From NCBI GenBank assembly GCA_947581845.1, contig CANPVY010000120.1, positions 1-8,759 of the forward strand: 8,759 nucleotides of DNA, given 5' to 3'. The position numbers and the translations under genes were made by a program. Under the pieces are notes generated by a model. That model was not told the origin of the DNA, did no database searches, and was given only the letters and a program-made list of their open reading frames with translations. The stretch is from an uncultured bacterium (lineage in GTDB: Bacteria > Gemmatimonadota > Gemmatimonadetes > Palauibacterales > KS3-K002). Shown here piece by piece: positions 1-7,448 of the stretch. The stretch's first letter is position 1; each line of letters opens with the position of its first letter.

Positions 1-1
1 C

Positions 2-1900
2 GGGCGCGAGAACGAGATCGAGCGCGTGATGGAGATTCTGTCGCGCCGCAAGAAGAACAACCCTGTGCTCATCGGCGAGCCCGGTGTAGGCAAAACGGCG
101 ATCGTCGAGGGACTGGCGCAGCTGATTGCGCGAGGCGAGGTGGCGGATAGCCTCAAAGGCCACCGTGTGTTGGCGTTGGACATGGCGGCGGTGATTGCAG
201 GAACCAAATATCGCGGGCAATTCGAAGAGCGTCTCAAGGCGGTGATGAATGAGATCGCGCAGAACCGCGATGTGATCCTGTTCATCGACGAGGTCCATAC
301 GCTGGTGGGTGCGGGAGCGGCCGAGGGAGCGATCGACGCCTCCAACATGCTGAAGCCCTCTCTGGCACGGGGCGAGTTGCAGTGCATCGGCGCGTCGACA
401 CTCAACGAGTACCGCAAGCACATCGAGAAGGACGGTGCACTCGAGCGCCGTTTCCAAACGGTAATGGTCGACGCGCCGACGGTCGAGGAGACGATCAACA
501 TCCTCAAGGGCCTGAAGAAGCGCTACGAGGATCACCACAAGGTGACGTTGCCGCTCGACACACTGGTGTCGGCGGCGAAGCTCTCAGAACGGTACATCAC
601 CGATCGCTACCTGCCGGACAAGGCGATCGATGTGATCGATGAGGCTTGTGCTCGCGTTCACCTTTCCACCCAAGTACCGCCGCCGGAGGTCGCCGATCTG
701 CAGGAGGAGTTGAAGGAGATCGCGGCGCTCAAGGACGAGGCGATCCGCGACCAGGACTTCGAGCGTGCGGCCGAGCTGCGCGACAAGGAGCGGGACCTGC
801 AAACGGAGATCCGGCGCCGCCGTGAGGAATGGGAACAGGAACGCCGCACCTTCCGGCCGACCATCACGGAAGAGAACGTGGCGTTCATCGTCTCACGCTG
901 GACCGGCATCCCCGTGACGCGACTGCAGGAGGGCGAGACAGACCGCCTGCTACGCATGGAGGAGGAGATCCACAAGCAGGTGGTCGGGCAGCACGAGGCG
1001 ATAACTGCCATCAGCCGCGCCATTCGACGGAGTCGCGCGGGACTGAAGGATCCGCACCGCCCCATCGCTTCCTTCATCTTCTGCGGCCCGACAGGCGTCG
1101 GCAAGACGGAGCTGGCACGTGCACTGGCACGTTTCCTGTTCGCCGACGAGAATGCGCTGATCCGCGTCGATATGTCGGAGTACATGGAGAAGTTCTCGGT
1201 CAGTCGCCTGATCGGGGCGCCGCCCGGCTACGTCGGCTACGAAGACAGCGGTACCTTGACGAAGGCGGTCCGGCACAAGCCGTATAGCGTGGTGCTGTTC
1301 GACGAGATCGAGAAGGCCCATCCTGACGTCTTCAACATTCTGCTGCAAATCCTCGATGATGGGCGCATCACCGACAACTACGGGCGAGTCATCGATTTCA
1401 AGAACACGATCCTCATCATGACCTCCAACGTTGGGGCGCGAGACATCGTTAAGGGTACCAGCCTGGGCTTCCATTCGGGGGATGCGCAGGCCACGTATGA
1501 GGTCATGGCTGAACGCCTGAAGGACGAGATTCAAAAGGTATTCAATCCCGAGTTCCTGAATCGTCTCGATGACACCATAGTCTTCCACCCGCTCAGCAGG
1601 GACCACATCCGACAGATCGTGGATGTGCTCATGCGCGAAGTGCACACACGGTTGGAGGAGGAGGCGCTTAAGCTCCAGCTGACAGAACCGGCCGTGGAGT
1701 TTCTAGTCGAGCACGGCTACGACGCCACGTATGGTGCACGGCCGCTCAAGCGCGCGATCCAGCGCCACCTTGAGGATCCGCTCTCGGAGAAGATCCTCAT
1801 GGCCGAGCTCGCTGCCGGCGACGTGATTGAAGTCGATGTGTCGGCCGACGGCGAACGACTGGAGTTCAGAGTTCTCTCGTCTTCATCGTTTGCGACGTGA
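2..1900 (+). CDS. clpC: ATP-dependent Clp protease ATP-binding subunit ClpC (5' partial)
   Basis: Cytoplasmic AAA+ unfoldase that threads substrates into the ClpP peptidase. The reading frame is open from base 2, giving 632 codons. The usual family length is about 810-840 residues, so the N-terminal Clp_N repeat domain (roughly the first 190 residues) lies upstream of the window. Visible in order: Walker A of the first AAA+ domain (GEPGVGKT, 74-97), Walker B (LFIDE, 278-292), the ERRF arginine-finger region (443-454), a short middle region with a UVR-like segment (about 734-799), the second Walker A (GPTGVGKT, 1085-1108), Walker B (VVLFDE, 1289-1306), an LGF tripeptide (1463-1471) and the sensor-2 motif GARPLKR (1733-1753). 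The short UVR-type middle domain separates ClpC from the disaggregase ClpB, which has a long coiled coil there. The LGF sits where the ClpP-docking loop is found, so a ClpP partner is expected; clpP is not in the window. The stop codon overlaps the bamA start by 4 nt. Confidence 0.96.
   Translation, partial: GRENEIERVMEILSRRKKNNPVLIGEPGVGKTAIVEGLAQLIARGEVADSLKGHRVLALDMAAVIAGTKYRGQFEERLKAVMNEIAQNRDVILFIDEVHTLVGAGAAEGAIDASNMLKPSLARGELQCIGASTLNEYRKHIEKDGALERRFQTVMVDAPTVEETINILKGLKKRYEDHHKVTLPLDTLVSAAKLSERYITDRYLPDKAIDVIDEACARVHLSTQVPPPEVADLQEELKEIAALKDEAIRDQDFERAAELRDKERDLQTEIRRRREEWEQERRTFRPTITEENVAFIVSRWTGIPVTRLQEGETDRLLRMEEEIHKQVVGQHEAITAISRAIRRSRAGLKDPHRPIASFIFCGPTGVGKTELARALARFLFADENALIRVDMSEYMEKFSVSRLIGAPPGYVGYEDSGTLTKAVRHKPYSVVLFDEIEKAHPDVFNILLQILDDGRITDNYGRVIDFKNTILIMTSNVGARDIVKGTSLGFHSGDAQATYEVMAERLKDEIQKVFNPEFLNRLDDTIVFHPLSRDHIRQIVDVLMREVHTRLEEEALKLQLTEPAVEFLVEHGYDATYGARPLKRAIQRHLEDPLSEKILMAELAAGDVIEVDVSADGERLEFRVLSSSSFAT
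1897..1900 (+). promoter_or_regulatory. GTGA stop/start overlap coupling clpC to bamA
   Basis: The bamA GTG start (1897-1899) overlaps the clpC TGA stop (1898-1900). The 25 bases upstream are pyrimidine-rich and contain no recognisable Shine-Dalgarno sequence. Initiation of bamA is therefore most simply explained by ribosomes that have just terminated on clpC. The overlap is seen directly; the coupling is inference. Confidence 0.7.
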
Positions 1901-4326
1901 GATTGCTAGTCCGCATCCTGTTGACCGCGGCCCTCGTCACCCTCGGCACGAGGGCCGAGCCGTTGTCAGCACAAGCGCAGACCGAGGTTGCCGGCGTGCG
2001 CGTCGACTCCCTCTTGGTCAGGGGCAACACCCGCCAAGCGACTCCCGTGATCCTGGCCGACTTCGGCATCCGGCCGGGAGACGTCGTGACTGGCAGCAGC
2101 ATCCGCCGCGGCATCCAACGCCTCTACGCCACCGGACAGTACGACGACATCCAGCTCTTCGCCGTCGAGGGTCCCGGCGGCCAGGTCACGCTCGTCATCG
2201 AGGTGCTCGAGCGGCCCATCATCGTCGGCTATTCGTTCCGCGGACTAGAACATGCGAGCAGCGGCGCGATCCGTGACACAGCGGGTCTGAGGACGAGAGC
2301 CCCCCTGGATCCCTCGGGGGTCCAAGAAGCGACCTACCACATCCGTAGAGAGCTGTCCACGAAAGGCTACGTTACGGCGCAGGTCGATACGAACCTGGTG
2401 GCCACTGACAGGGCCGGTGAGTATCGCCTCGTCTTCGACGTTGATGAGGGCCGGCGCGTGGTCGTGGCCGCCGTCGACTTCGAGGGTAACGAGCAGCTCG
2501 ATGACGGCGAACTGATCGGCGCCATGACGGTCAAGCCGGAGGGCTTCCTCTGGTGGCAAACCGGCGAGTTCAGGGAAGAGGACTATAAGGGAGATCTCGA
2601 GGCCAACCTCATCGAACTCTACGGCTCCGAGGGCTACCTGGATTTCCAGATCCTGGATGACACGATGATCGTCGATCCGAGAACAGGAAAGACGAGACTG
2701 GTCATCCGTGTCGAGGAAGGACTCCAGTACCGAATCGCCGACTTCCAGATCGAGGGAAACGAGTACTTCTCAACCGAAGTCCTGGCTCAGCGTTTTGATC
2801 CCCGGAAGCGCTCGCTGCTGTCGCGGCTACCCCTGCTTGGTGGTTCTGAGGACGAGGGCGACCCCGTCTTCGACACCCAGATGTGGAGGGAAGCGACTGA
2901 GCAGATCCAACTGCTCTACCGAAATGCTGGCTACCTCTACGCTCAAGTCGACCCCGTCGTCGAGCGGCTGCCGCCCGGTGAGGACGGCCTGCCGCGAGTG
3001 CGACTCAAGTGGAGCATCGAGGAGAATCCGCGGGCCTATGTCAACCTCGTCAATATCACGGGGAACACGAACACTCATGAACGTGTGATACGTGACCGGC
3101 TCGTGCTGCTGCCCGGCGATGTGTACGCTGAGGAACGCATCGTCTCGAGCTACCAGACGATCCAGGGCCTCGGCTTCTTCGAACCACTGCCTCCGAACGA
3201 AGCGCTGTCGGTCCAACCTAACGAGGAAGGCAACATCAATGTTACCTTCCGGGTCCAGGAGAGGCAGACCGGCAACATCAACTTCGGGGCCACCGTGTCG
3301 GCCTCGATCGGGTTGGCCGGTTTCTTAGGCTACGAGCAGCCTAACCTGTTTGGGCAGGCGAAATCGGGCAGCTTCCGCTGGCTGTTCGGGAGCAGGACGA
3401 ATGACGTGGAGGTGGGCTATACCGATCCCTCCATTCTCGGGAGCCGCAACTCGTTCGGCGTCAGTCTGCGCAGTGCCCGCGACCGATACAGCTATATCGG
3501 TCTGGGCCGCCGCCGCCAGACGGGCGGCAGCGTGCTGTTCGGGACGCCGTTTTTCGGCGCACGCTGGACACGAGTATCGCTGCGCTATTCGCTGTTCCGT
3601 GACGAGTACGACTCTGATGAGGACGAGCTCGACCTCGAGCAGCGGCAGTTGCTGAACGTCGGTACCCGGAGTTCGCTGGAGCTCGGGATCTCGCGCGATA
3701 CGCGGAACCATCCGCTCTTCCCGACGGGGGGGAGCCGGAATTCGATATCCCTGGAGTACGTGGGCGGCCCATTCGGTGGTGATGGCGACTACCGGAAGTT
3801 GACATTCGTGAGCGACTGGTATACGCCGATCGCTCGGCTGCGATCGGATCCCACGCAGACACCCATCGACTTGGCGCTGGGGTTGAGCATGAAGGGCGGG
3901 ATTATCGCAGGCGACAATCCGTTCTACCTCGAGCGTTTCTTCATGGGTGGCGTCCAGTACGGTCCGCCGTTGCGGGGTTACGAGGAGTTGACAATCACGC
4001 CCTCGGGTCACGTACCGAGGGGAACACTAGGCTTCAGCCGGCTCGACCGGGTGGGCGAGTCGTATTTCGCATTGACAGGAAGTGTTGGGCTGAATCTCGG
4101 CGGCAGTTTCTTCGTCAACGCCTTTTACGATGCAGGTAACGTGTGGGCATCCTCGCTCGGGTTGAATCCCACGGACCTCTTGCGAGGGTTCGGCCTCGGT
4201 GTCAGCGTAGTCACTCCGATGGGGCCGCTGGGGATCGATTACGCCTACGGCGTAGATCGTCGCGACGTCGACGGAAATCCGGACCCGGGCTGGAAGTTGC
4301 ACTTCAGATTCGGGCAGATATTCTAG
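1897..4326 (+). CDS. bamA: Outer membrane protein assembly factor BamA (Omp85 family)
   Basis: Central subunit of the machine that folds and inserts beta-barrel proteins into the outer membrane. The product has 809 residues, almost the same as E. coli BamA. It begins with a signal peptide (basic MRLLVR, hydrophobic core, likely cleavage after the AQA at residues 25-27). Five POTRA domains follow, at roughly residues 34-104, 107-184, 186-274, 276-376 and 380-456. The C-terminal 350 residues form the 16-strand barrel. An LRGY at 692-695 corresponds to the conserved (V/L)RG(F/Y) motif of barrel loop 6, and the protein ends in Phe809, the usual terminal aromatic of an outer-membrane barrel. The fourth POTRA carries an acidic, Gly/Pro-containing insert around residues 304-326. 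The GTG start is chosen because it gives a complete signal peptide; it has no Shine-Dalgarno and overlaps the clpC stop. skp follows after 96 nt, as in many Gram-negative genomes. TamA-like or other Omp85 proteins are excluded by the five POTRAs and the skp-lpxD context. Confidence 0.96.
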   Translation: MRLLVRILLTAALVTLGTRAEPLSAQAQTEVAGVRVDSLLVRGNTRQATPVILADFGIRPGDVVTGSSIRRGIQRLYATGQYDDIQLFAVEGPGGQVTLVIEVLERPIIVGYSFRGLEHASSGAIRDTAGLRTRAPLDPSGVQEATYHIRRELSTKGYVTAQVDTNLVATDRAGEYRLVFDVDEGRRVVVAAVDFEGNEQLDDGELIGAMTVKPEGFLWWQTGEFREEDYKGDLEANLIELYGSEGYLDFQILDDTMIVDPRTGKTRLVIRVEEGLQYRIADFQIEGNEYFSTEVLAQRFDPRKRSLLSRLPLLGGSEDEGDPVFDTQMWREATEQIQLLYRNAGYLYAQVDPVVERLPPGEDGLPRVRLKWSIEENPRAYVNLVNITGNTNTHERVIRDRLVLLPGDVYAEERIVSSYQTIQGLGFFEPLPPNEALSVQPNEEGNINVTFRVQERQTGNINFGATVSASIGLAGFLGYEQPNLFGQAKSGSFRWLFGSRTNDVEVGYTDPSILGSRNSFGVSLRSARDRYSYIGLGRRRQTGGSVLFGTPFFGARWTRVSLRYSLFRDEYDSDEDELDLEQRQLLNVGTRSSLELGISRDTRNHPLFPTGGSRNSISLEYVGGPFGGDGDYRKLTFVSDWYTPIARLRSDPTQTPIDLALGLSMKGGIIAGDNPFYLERFFMGGVQYGPPLRGYEELTITPSGHVPRGTLGFSRLDRVGESYFALTGSVGLNLGGSFFVNAFYDAGNVWASSLGLNPTDLLRGFGLGVSVVTPMGPLGIDYAYGVDRRDVDGNPDPGWKLHFRFGQIF

Positions 4327-4410
4327 GGCCAGTCTGGAGATGGGCGGAATCACCGCTCCCGGTCAGCGAGTAGCCGCCCTCAGCGGGGTGCAACGAGTCG
4401 TTCAGCAGAC

Positions 4411-4416
4411 GGGGGT
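4411..4416 (+). promoter_or_regulatory. Ribosome binding site of skp
   Basis: The G-rich run GGGGGT lies 6 nt before the GTG at 4423. No ATG, GTG or TTG occurs in this frame between the bamA stop and 4423, so this site fixes the skp start. The match to GGAGG is imperfect. Confidence 0.5.
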
Positions 4417-4422
4417 AAAGAC

Positions 4423-4977
4423 GTGCGTTACAGAATAGGTGCACTGCTGGTAGCCACGGCCATGGGGTTGCTCGGCTACAGGGGCTTGAGCGCACCGCAG
4501 GAAGGCGCGATCAAGCTCGCCTATGTCAACTCCACGGCGATCGTCGCGCAAACGCCGGGCGCGGCCGAGGCTCAGGCCACGTTCGAGCTGGAGATGGCAC
4601 GCTGGCAAAGCGAGGTGCAAGCACTAGCCGACTCGCTCCAGCAGATGATCACAGCGTACGAGCAGCAGCAGATTATGTTGTCTCCCGAGCGGCGTCAGGA
4701 GCGGCAGCAGGAGATCCAGCAAAAGCGGCTTGAGTTTCAGCGACGTACCGCCGATCTGGAGCTCGCGGCGGACCGGCGCCAGCGTGAGCTCGTCCAGCCG
4801 ATCTACGAGAAGATCGCCAACGTACTGATGCAAATTCAGGGAGAAGGTCAGTACACGATGATCTTCGATGCCGCAGCGGACGCGGTGGTGGCGGCTGACA
4901 CCACCCTGGACATCACGGCTATGGTTATCGAGCGCCTCGTGGCGGAGGCGGCCGAGTCGGGAGGTGGCACGAACTGA
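4423..4977 (+). CDS. skp: Periplasmic OmpH/Skp-family outer-membrane protein chaperone
   Basis: Skp forms a trimer with long coiled-coil arms that hold unfolded outer-membrane proteins in the periplasm until they reach BamA. The 184-residue product is a little longer than E. coli Skp (161). It has an N-terminal signal sequence (MRYR, then a hydrophobic stretch to about residue 23). The core opens with the family-typical strand IKLAYVNS at about residues 30-37. A long, Gln/Glu/Arg-rich helical hairpin follows at about 50-125, and the protein closes with the beta/helix section containing YTMIFDA and DITAMVIERL, typical of OmpH proteins. The GTG start is the first possible one after bamA. Proline directly after the most obvious signal-peptidase site (LSA/P) is unfavourable, so cleavage may occur one residue earlier. 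Position immediately behind bamA and ahead of lpxD agrees with the assignment. Identity of the fold family is clear; chaperone function is inferred from the family and location. Confidence 0.92.
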   Translation: MRYRIGALLVATAMGLLGYRGLSAPQEGAIKLAYVNSTAIVAQTPGAAEAQATFELEMARWQSEVQALADSLQQMITAYEQQQIMLSPERRQERQQEIQQKRLEFQRRTADLELAADRRQRELVQPIYEKIANVLMQIQGEGQYTMIFDAAADAVVAADTTLDITAMVIERLVAEAAESGGGTN

Positions 4978-5005
4978 CACACGTAGCAGAATGAAGTTTG
5001 ATAGT

Positions 5006-5044
5006 GCGCCCACCGCTGGCGAGAGCAGCGTGGGCGCTCTTTCT
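5006..5044 (+). terminator. Terminator-like hairpin between skp and lpxD
   Basis: An imperfect inverted repeat pairs 5006-5012 (GCGCCCA) with 5031-5037 (TGGGCGC), and 5014-5018 (CGCTG) with 5026-5030 (CAGCG). One C is bulged at 5013 and the loop is 7 nt (5019-5025). The stem has 12 base pairs and is followed directly by TCTTTCT (5038-5044). This is the shape of a rho-independent terminator, but the T tract is broken by two C residues, so termination may be partial. It lies 29 nt after the skp stop and 41 nt before the lpxD start. Confidence 0.5.
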
Positions 5045-5072
5045 GTGAACCCCCTCAGCATAAGCTAACACG

Positions 5073-5078
5073 AAGGGA
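5073..5078 (+). promoter_or_regulatory. Ribosome binding site of lpxD
   Basis: The purine-rich AAGGGA lies 6 nt before the ATG at 5085; a second GAGG (5081-5084) touches the start codon and is too close to serve. The spacing supports ATG 5085 as the start. Confidence 0.55.
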
Positions 5079-5084
5079 ACGAGG

Positions 5085-6125
5085 ATGGCGAAAACCTTGA
5101 CAGTCGGTGAGTTGGCGAAGCAGCTCGACGCTGAACTCGTGGGACAGCCGCATGAGCTGGTGTCGGCAGTAGCGCCGCTGGAAACGGCCCAAGAGAAAGA
5201 CGTCAGCTTTCTTGCAAGGCGCAAGTACCTCCCGTATCTTGCCACTACCCGTGCCGCAGCTGTTATCGTCAGTCGCGACCTGGCGGAGCTGGAGAAGGTT
5301 CCGCAGGGCACGGCTTTGCTTTTGGTCGATGACGCGCACCTCGCTCTGACGAACACGCTCACGCTGCTCTACCCCAAGGAAGAGAAGGCGGCGGCAATCG
5401 CGCCAACAGCGTCGTTGGGAGTCGGGGTCGAGCTGGGCCGTGACGTGACGATCGGCCCGCTTTCAGTCGTGGGGGCCGGAGTCACACTGGGGGACGGCGT
5501 TCGCGTGGGCGCGCAGTGTGTGATCGGTGACGGGTGCGTCGTGGGCGCAGGCAGCGATCTGAAGGATCAGGTCTGTCTGTACCCCAAGACAGTGGTAGGA
5601 GCCCGCTGCATCATCCACAGCGGGGCGCGTATCGGCGTTGACGGCTTCGGCTACGTGCTCGAGGATTCACGGCATCGCAAGGTACCACAGGTCGGCCGCT
5701 GCATCATCGAGGACGATGTCGAGATCGGGGCCAACACCTGCATTGACCGGGGTTCGGTGGGGGAGACGCGTGTGGGCGCGGGCACCAAGATCGACAACCT
5801 CGTGCATATCGCTCACAACGTGCGCATTGGGCGCAACTGCATCATCGTAGCTCAGGTGGGAATCGCCGGCAGCACGACCATCGGTGATGGCGTTGCCCTG
5901 GGAGGACAGGTCGGCATCATCGACCACCTGAGCATCGGGGATGGTGCCCGGGTGGGGGCAGGGGCAGGCGTGGGTCGGGACATTCCGCCAAGGGAAGCCT
6001 GGTTTGGATATCCGGCACGCCAGCGGACGCAGTCCCTGCGCGCCAGCGCCGCACTCATGAAGCTGCCCGAACTGTATCGCCGTGTTCAGGAGATAGAGGC
6101 AAAGCTGGACGTACAACGTGGTTGA
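5085..6125 (+). CDS. lpxD: UDP-3-O-(3-hydroxyacyl)glucosamine N-acyltransferase LpxD
   Basis: Third dedicated step of lipid A synthesis: transfers a 3-hydroxyacyl chain from acyl-ACP to the 2-amino group of UDP-3-O-acylglucosamine, in the cytoplasm. The 346 residues match the family (E. coli 341). The N-terminal uridine-binding LpxD domain covers about residues 1-105. It is followed by a left-handed beta-helix of hexapeptide repeats (about 106-300) and a C-terminal helical segment from about 305. The catalytic histidine is His244 in IAHN, equivalent to His239 of E. coli; His241 stands just before it. GVDGFGY and GIAGSTTIGDG are typical LpxD segments. At the uridine-contacting FxxN motif of the N-terminal domain this protein reads FLAR (residues 42-45), placing Arg where Asn is usual. 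The gene follows skp across a possible terminator and precedes lpxC-fabZ by 36 nt. LpxA is excluded by the LpxD-specific N-terminal domain and by the better lpxA candidate downstream. Confidence 0.96.
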   Translation: MAKTLTVGELAKQLDAELVGQPHELVSAVAPLETAQEKDVSFLARRKYLPYLATTRAAAVIVSRDLAELEKVPQGTALLLVDDAHLALTNTLTLLYPKEEKAAAIAPTASLGVGVELGRDVTIGPLSVVGAGVTLGDGVRVGAQCVIGDGCVVGAGSDLKDQVCLYPKTVVGARCIIHSGARIGVDGFGYVLEDSRHRKVPQVGRCIIEDDVEIGANTCIDRGSVGETRVGAGTKIDNLVHIAHNVRIGRNCIIVAQVGIAGSTTIGDGVALGGQVGIIDHLSIGDGARVGAGAGVGRDIPPREAWFGYPARQRTQSLRASAALMKLPELYRRVQEIEAKLDVQRG

Positions 6126-6157
6126 GTGAACTGCTGTCGTTAGTCAGACAAGCCGAC

Positions 6158-6162
6158 GGGAG
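6158..6162 (+). promoter_or_regulatory. Shine-Dalgarno candidate GGGAG for lpxC-fabZ
   Basis: The only good Shine-Dalgarno-like sequence in the lpxD/lpxC gap. It overlaps the GTG at 6162, so it cannot serve that codon, but it stands 8 nt before a CTG at 6171. It therefore bears on which codon starts the protein. Confidence 0.4.
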
Positions 6163-7448
6163 TGCTAGCCCTGAGACAACAGACTTTGAAAGGTCCAGTC
6201 GGACTCGGGGGTACCGGTCTGCATTCCGGTGCTCACGTGCAGATGAGGGCCCTTCCCGCGCCAGCGGATCGAGGCATCGTTTTCCGCAGATCGGACATCG
6301 AAGGCGCTCCGGAAGTCCCGGCCTGTATCGACCATGTGGCTGAGGTGGGCCGAGCCACAGCGCTCGTGCAGGAAGGGGTACGTGTTCGCACGGTGGAGCA
6401 TCTGTTGGCGGCCGTGGCGGCCCTGGAAATCGATAACCTGATCATCGAATTGAATGGCGAGGAGCCGCCGGCGGCCGATGGCAGTGCAGAGCCCTTTGTG
6501 CGTCTGTTGCTCGAGGCCGGGATCGAGCAGCAGCAGCCAGAGGCGGTGGTGTGGAAGTGCAGCAAGCCACTCGTCGTGACTGAGGGGTCGTCGCGCTATG
6601 CCGTGCTACCGGACGACCGTTACGTGGTTTCAGCATCTATCGAGTTCGAGCACCCGGTGATCGGGCGACAACATGCATCGTATCCCATCCGGTCCGACTT
6701 GTTCGGCCGGGAGATCGCATCGGCCCGTACGTTCGGGTTCTTGGAGGACGCCGAGGAGCTGCGCGCCGTCGGGCTGGCTCACGGGGCGGATACAGGCAAC
6801 ACGGTAGTGTTGACTGCCGACGGTGTCTACCAGGGTGTGGAACTTCGCTTTGCAGACGAGTTCGTACGCCACAAGATCCTCGACATCGTGGGCGACCTTG
6901 CCCTGGTGGGCCAGCGGATTCAAGCACAGATCGTGGCGGAGCGACCCGGCCATCGGGGTAACATCGAGCTTGCGAGAGCGATCGCGGAGCAGGCGAGGCG
7001 TGACAGGGCGGCCCGCCGGATCGACATCAATCAGATCGTCGAGATCCTGCCGCACCGCTATCCCCTCCTGCTGGTGGACCGAATTGTTGAGTACGAGAGG
7101 GGCAAGAGGATTGTCGGAATAAAGAACGTCACGATCAACGAACCGTTCTTCGTCGGTCACTTCCCGGGCCTGCCGATTATGCCTGGAGTGCTGATCATCG
7201 AGGCGATGGCACAAGTCGGGGGCCTACTGCTGATGGATACGGTGGAAGATCCGGAGGAGAAAGTCGTATATTTCATGTCGCTGGACAAAGTGAAGTTCAG
7301 GCGCCCGGTGACACCGGGAGACCAGATCGAGTTCGAGCTCGAGATGATTCAGATGCGGGGCTCGATTTGCCGAATGAAAGGAGTCGGCCGCGTGGACGGA
7401 AGGGTTGTTGCGGAGGCGGATATGAAAGCGCAGGTGGTGGACAGATGA
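6162..7448 (+). CDS. lpxC-fabZ: Bifunctional UDP-3-O-acyl-GlcNAc deacetylase / 3-hydroxyacyl-ACP dehydratase (LpxC-FabZ fusion)
   Basis: Two cytoplasmic enzymes in one 428-residue chain. Residues 1 to about 280 are LpxC, the zinc-dependent deacetylase of the committed step of lipid A synthesis. The [16 protein letters not shown] opening, Glu79-His80 in VEHLLAA, the ADGSAEPF loop, SARTFGF, His237 and Asp241 in RHKILD, and His264 in PGHRGN match the E. coli catalytic and zinc residues (Glu78, His79, His238, Asp242, His265) to within one position. Residues from about 287 to the end are FabZ. They include [14 protein letters not shown], the catalytic His333 in HFPG, and Glu347 in IIEAMAQ, 14 residues later as in stand-alone FabZ. 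The linker is only a few residues long and highly charged. The fusion is seen directly, with no frameshift or stop. Such fusions are known in Bacteroidota and some other phyla. The start is uncertain: GTG 6162 is the first in-frame candidate after a TAG at 6141, but a CTG at 6171 has better ribosome-site spacing and family alignment. The stop overlaps the lpxA ATG. Confidence 0.96.
   Translation: MLALRQQTLKGPVGLGGTGLHSGAHVQMRALPAPADRGIVFRRSDIEGAPEVPACIDHVAEVGRATALVQEGVRVRTVEHLLAAVAALEIDNLIIELNGEEPPAADGSAEPFVRLLLEAGIEQQQPEAVVWKCSKPLVVTEGSSRYAVLPDDRYVVSASIEFEHPVIGRQHASYPIRSDLFGREIASARTFGFLEDAEELRAVGLAHGADTGNTVVLTADGVYQGVELRFADEFVRHKILDIVGDLALVGQRIQAQIVAERPGHRGNIELARAIAEQARRDRAARRIDINQIVEILPHRYPLLLVDRIVEYERGKRIVGIKNVTINEPFFVGHFPGLPIMPGVLIIEAMAQVGGLLLMDTVEDPEEKVVYFMSLDKVKFRRPVTPGDQIEFELEMIQMRGSICRMKGVGRVDGRVVAEADMKAQVVDR
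7432..7437 (+). promoter_or_regulatory. Ribosome binding site of lpxA inside the fabZ end
   Basis: AGGTGG stands 7 nt before the ATG at 7445, within the last codons of lpxC-fabZ. It selects ATG 7445 over the in-frame upstream codon at 7367 and over the ATG at 7460, which has no such site. The ATG overlaps the fabZ TGA (ATGA, 7445-7448), so translation is probably also coupled. Confidence 0.6.

Noticed and set aside
950..1645. Long minus-strand open frame of 231 codons opposite clpC
   Set aside because: It lies wholly opposite strongly conserved ATPase motifs, its translation resembles no family I know, and antisense frames stay open easily in GC-rich coding DNA.
2..1900. ClpB disaggregase as the identity of the first gene
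   Set aside because: The middle region is short and UVR-like, not the long ClpB coiled coil, and an LGF tripeptide sits at the ClpP-docking loop.
3325..4011. Minus-strand open frame of 228 codons opposite the BamA barrel
   Set aside because: Same reason: it is complementary to a clear barrel-coding region and shows no recognisable domain or ribosome site.
4342..4358. Small hairpin (6 bp with one G-T pair, 5-nt loop) just after bamA
   Set aside because: The stem is short and no T tract follows, so I do not call it a terminator.
5041..5066. Promoter for lpxD (TTCTGT and TAAGCT)
   Set aside because: Both hexamers are poor matches and the 14-nt spacer is too short; mentioned only as context for the hairpin.
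6122..6343. Plus-strand TTG-started frame of 73 codons in the lpxD/lpxC junction
   Set aside because: Most of it overlaps the true lpxC frame, its composition is Arg/Ser-rich as expected of an out-of-frame reading, and it has no ribosome site.
6630..7214. Minus-strand open frame of 194 codons opposite lpxC-fabZ
   Set aside because: It is opposite conserved LpxC and FabZ active-site codons; a GC-driven shadow.
7367..7444. Upstream in-frame extension of lpxA starting at 7367
   Set aside because: It would add 26 Gly/Arg-rich residues absent from LpxA and overlap fabZ deeply; ATG 7445 has a ribosome site and the typical ATGA overlap.
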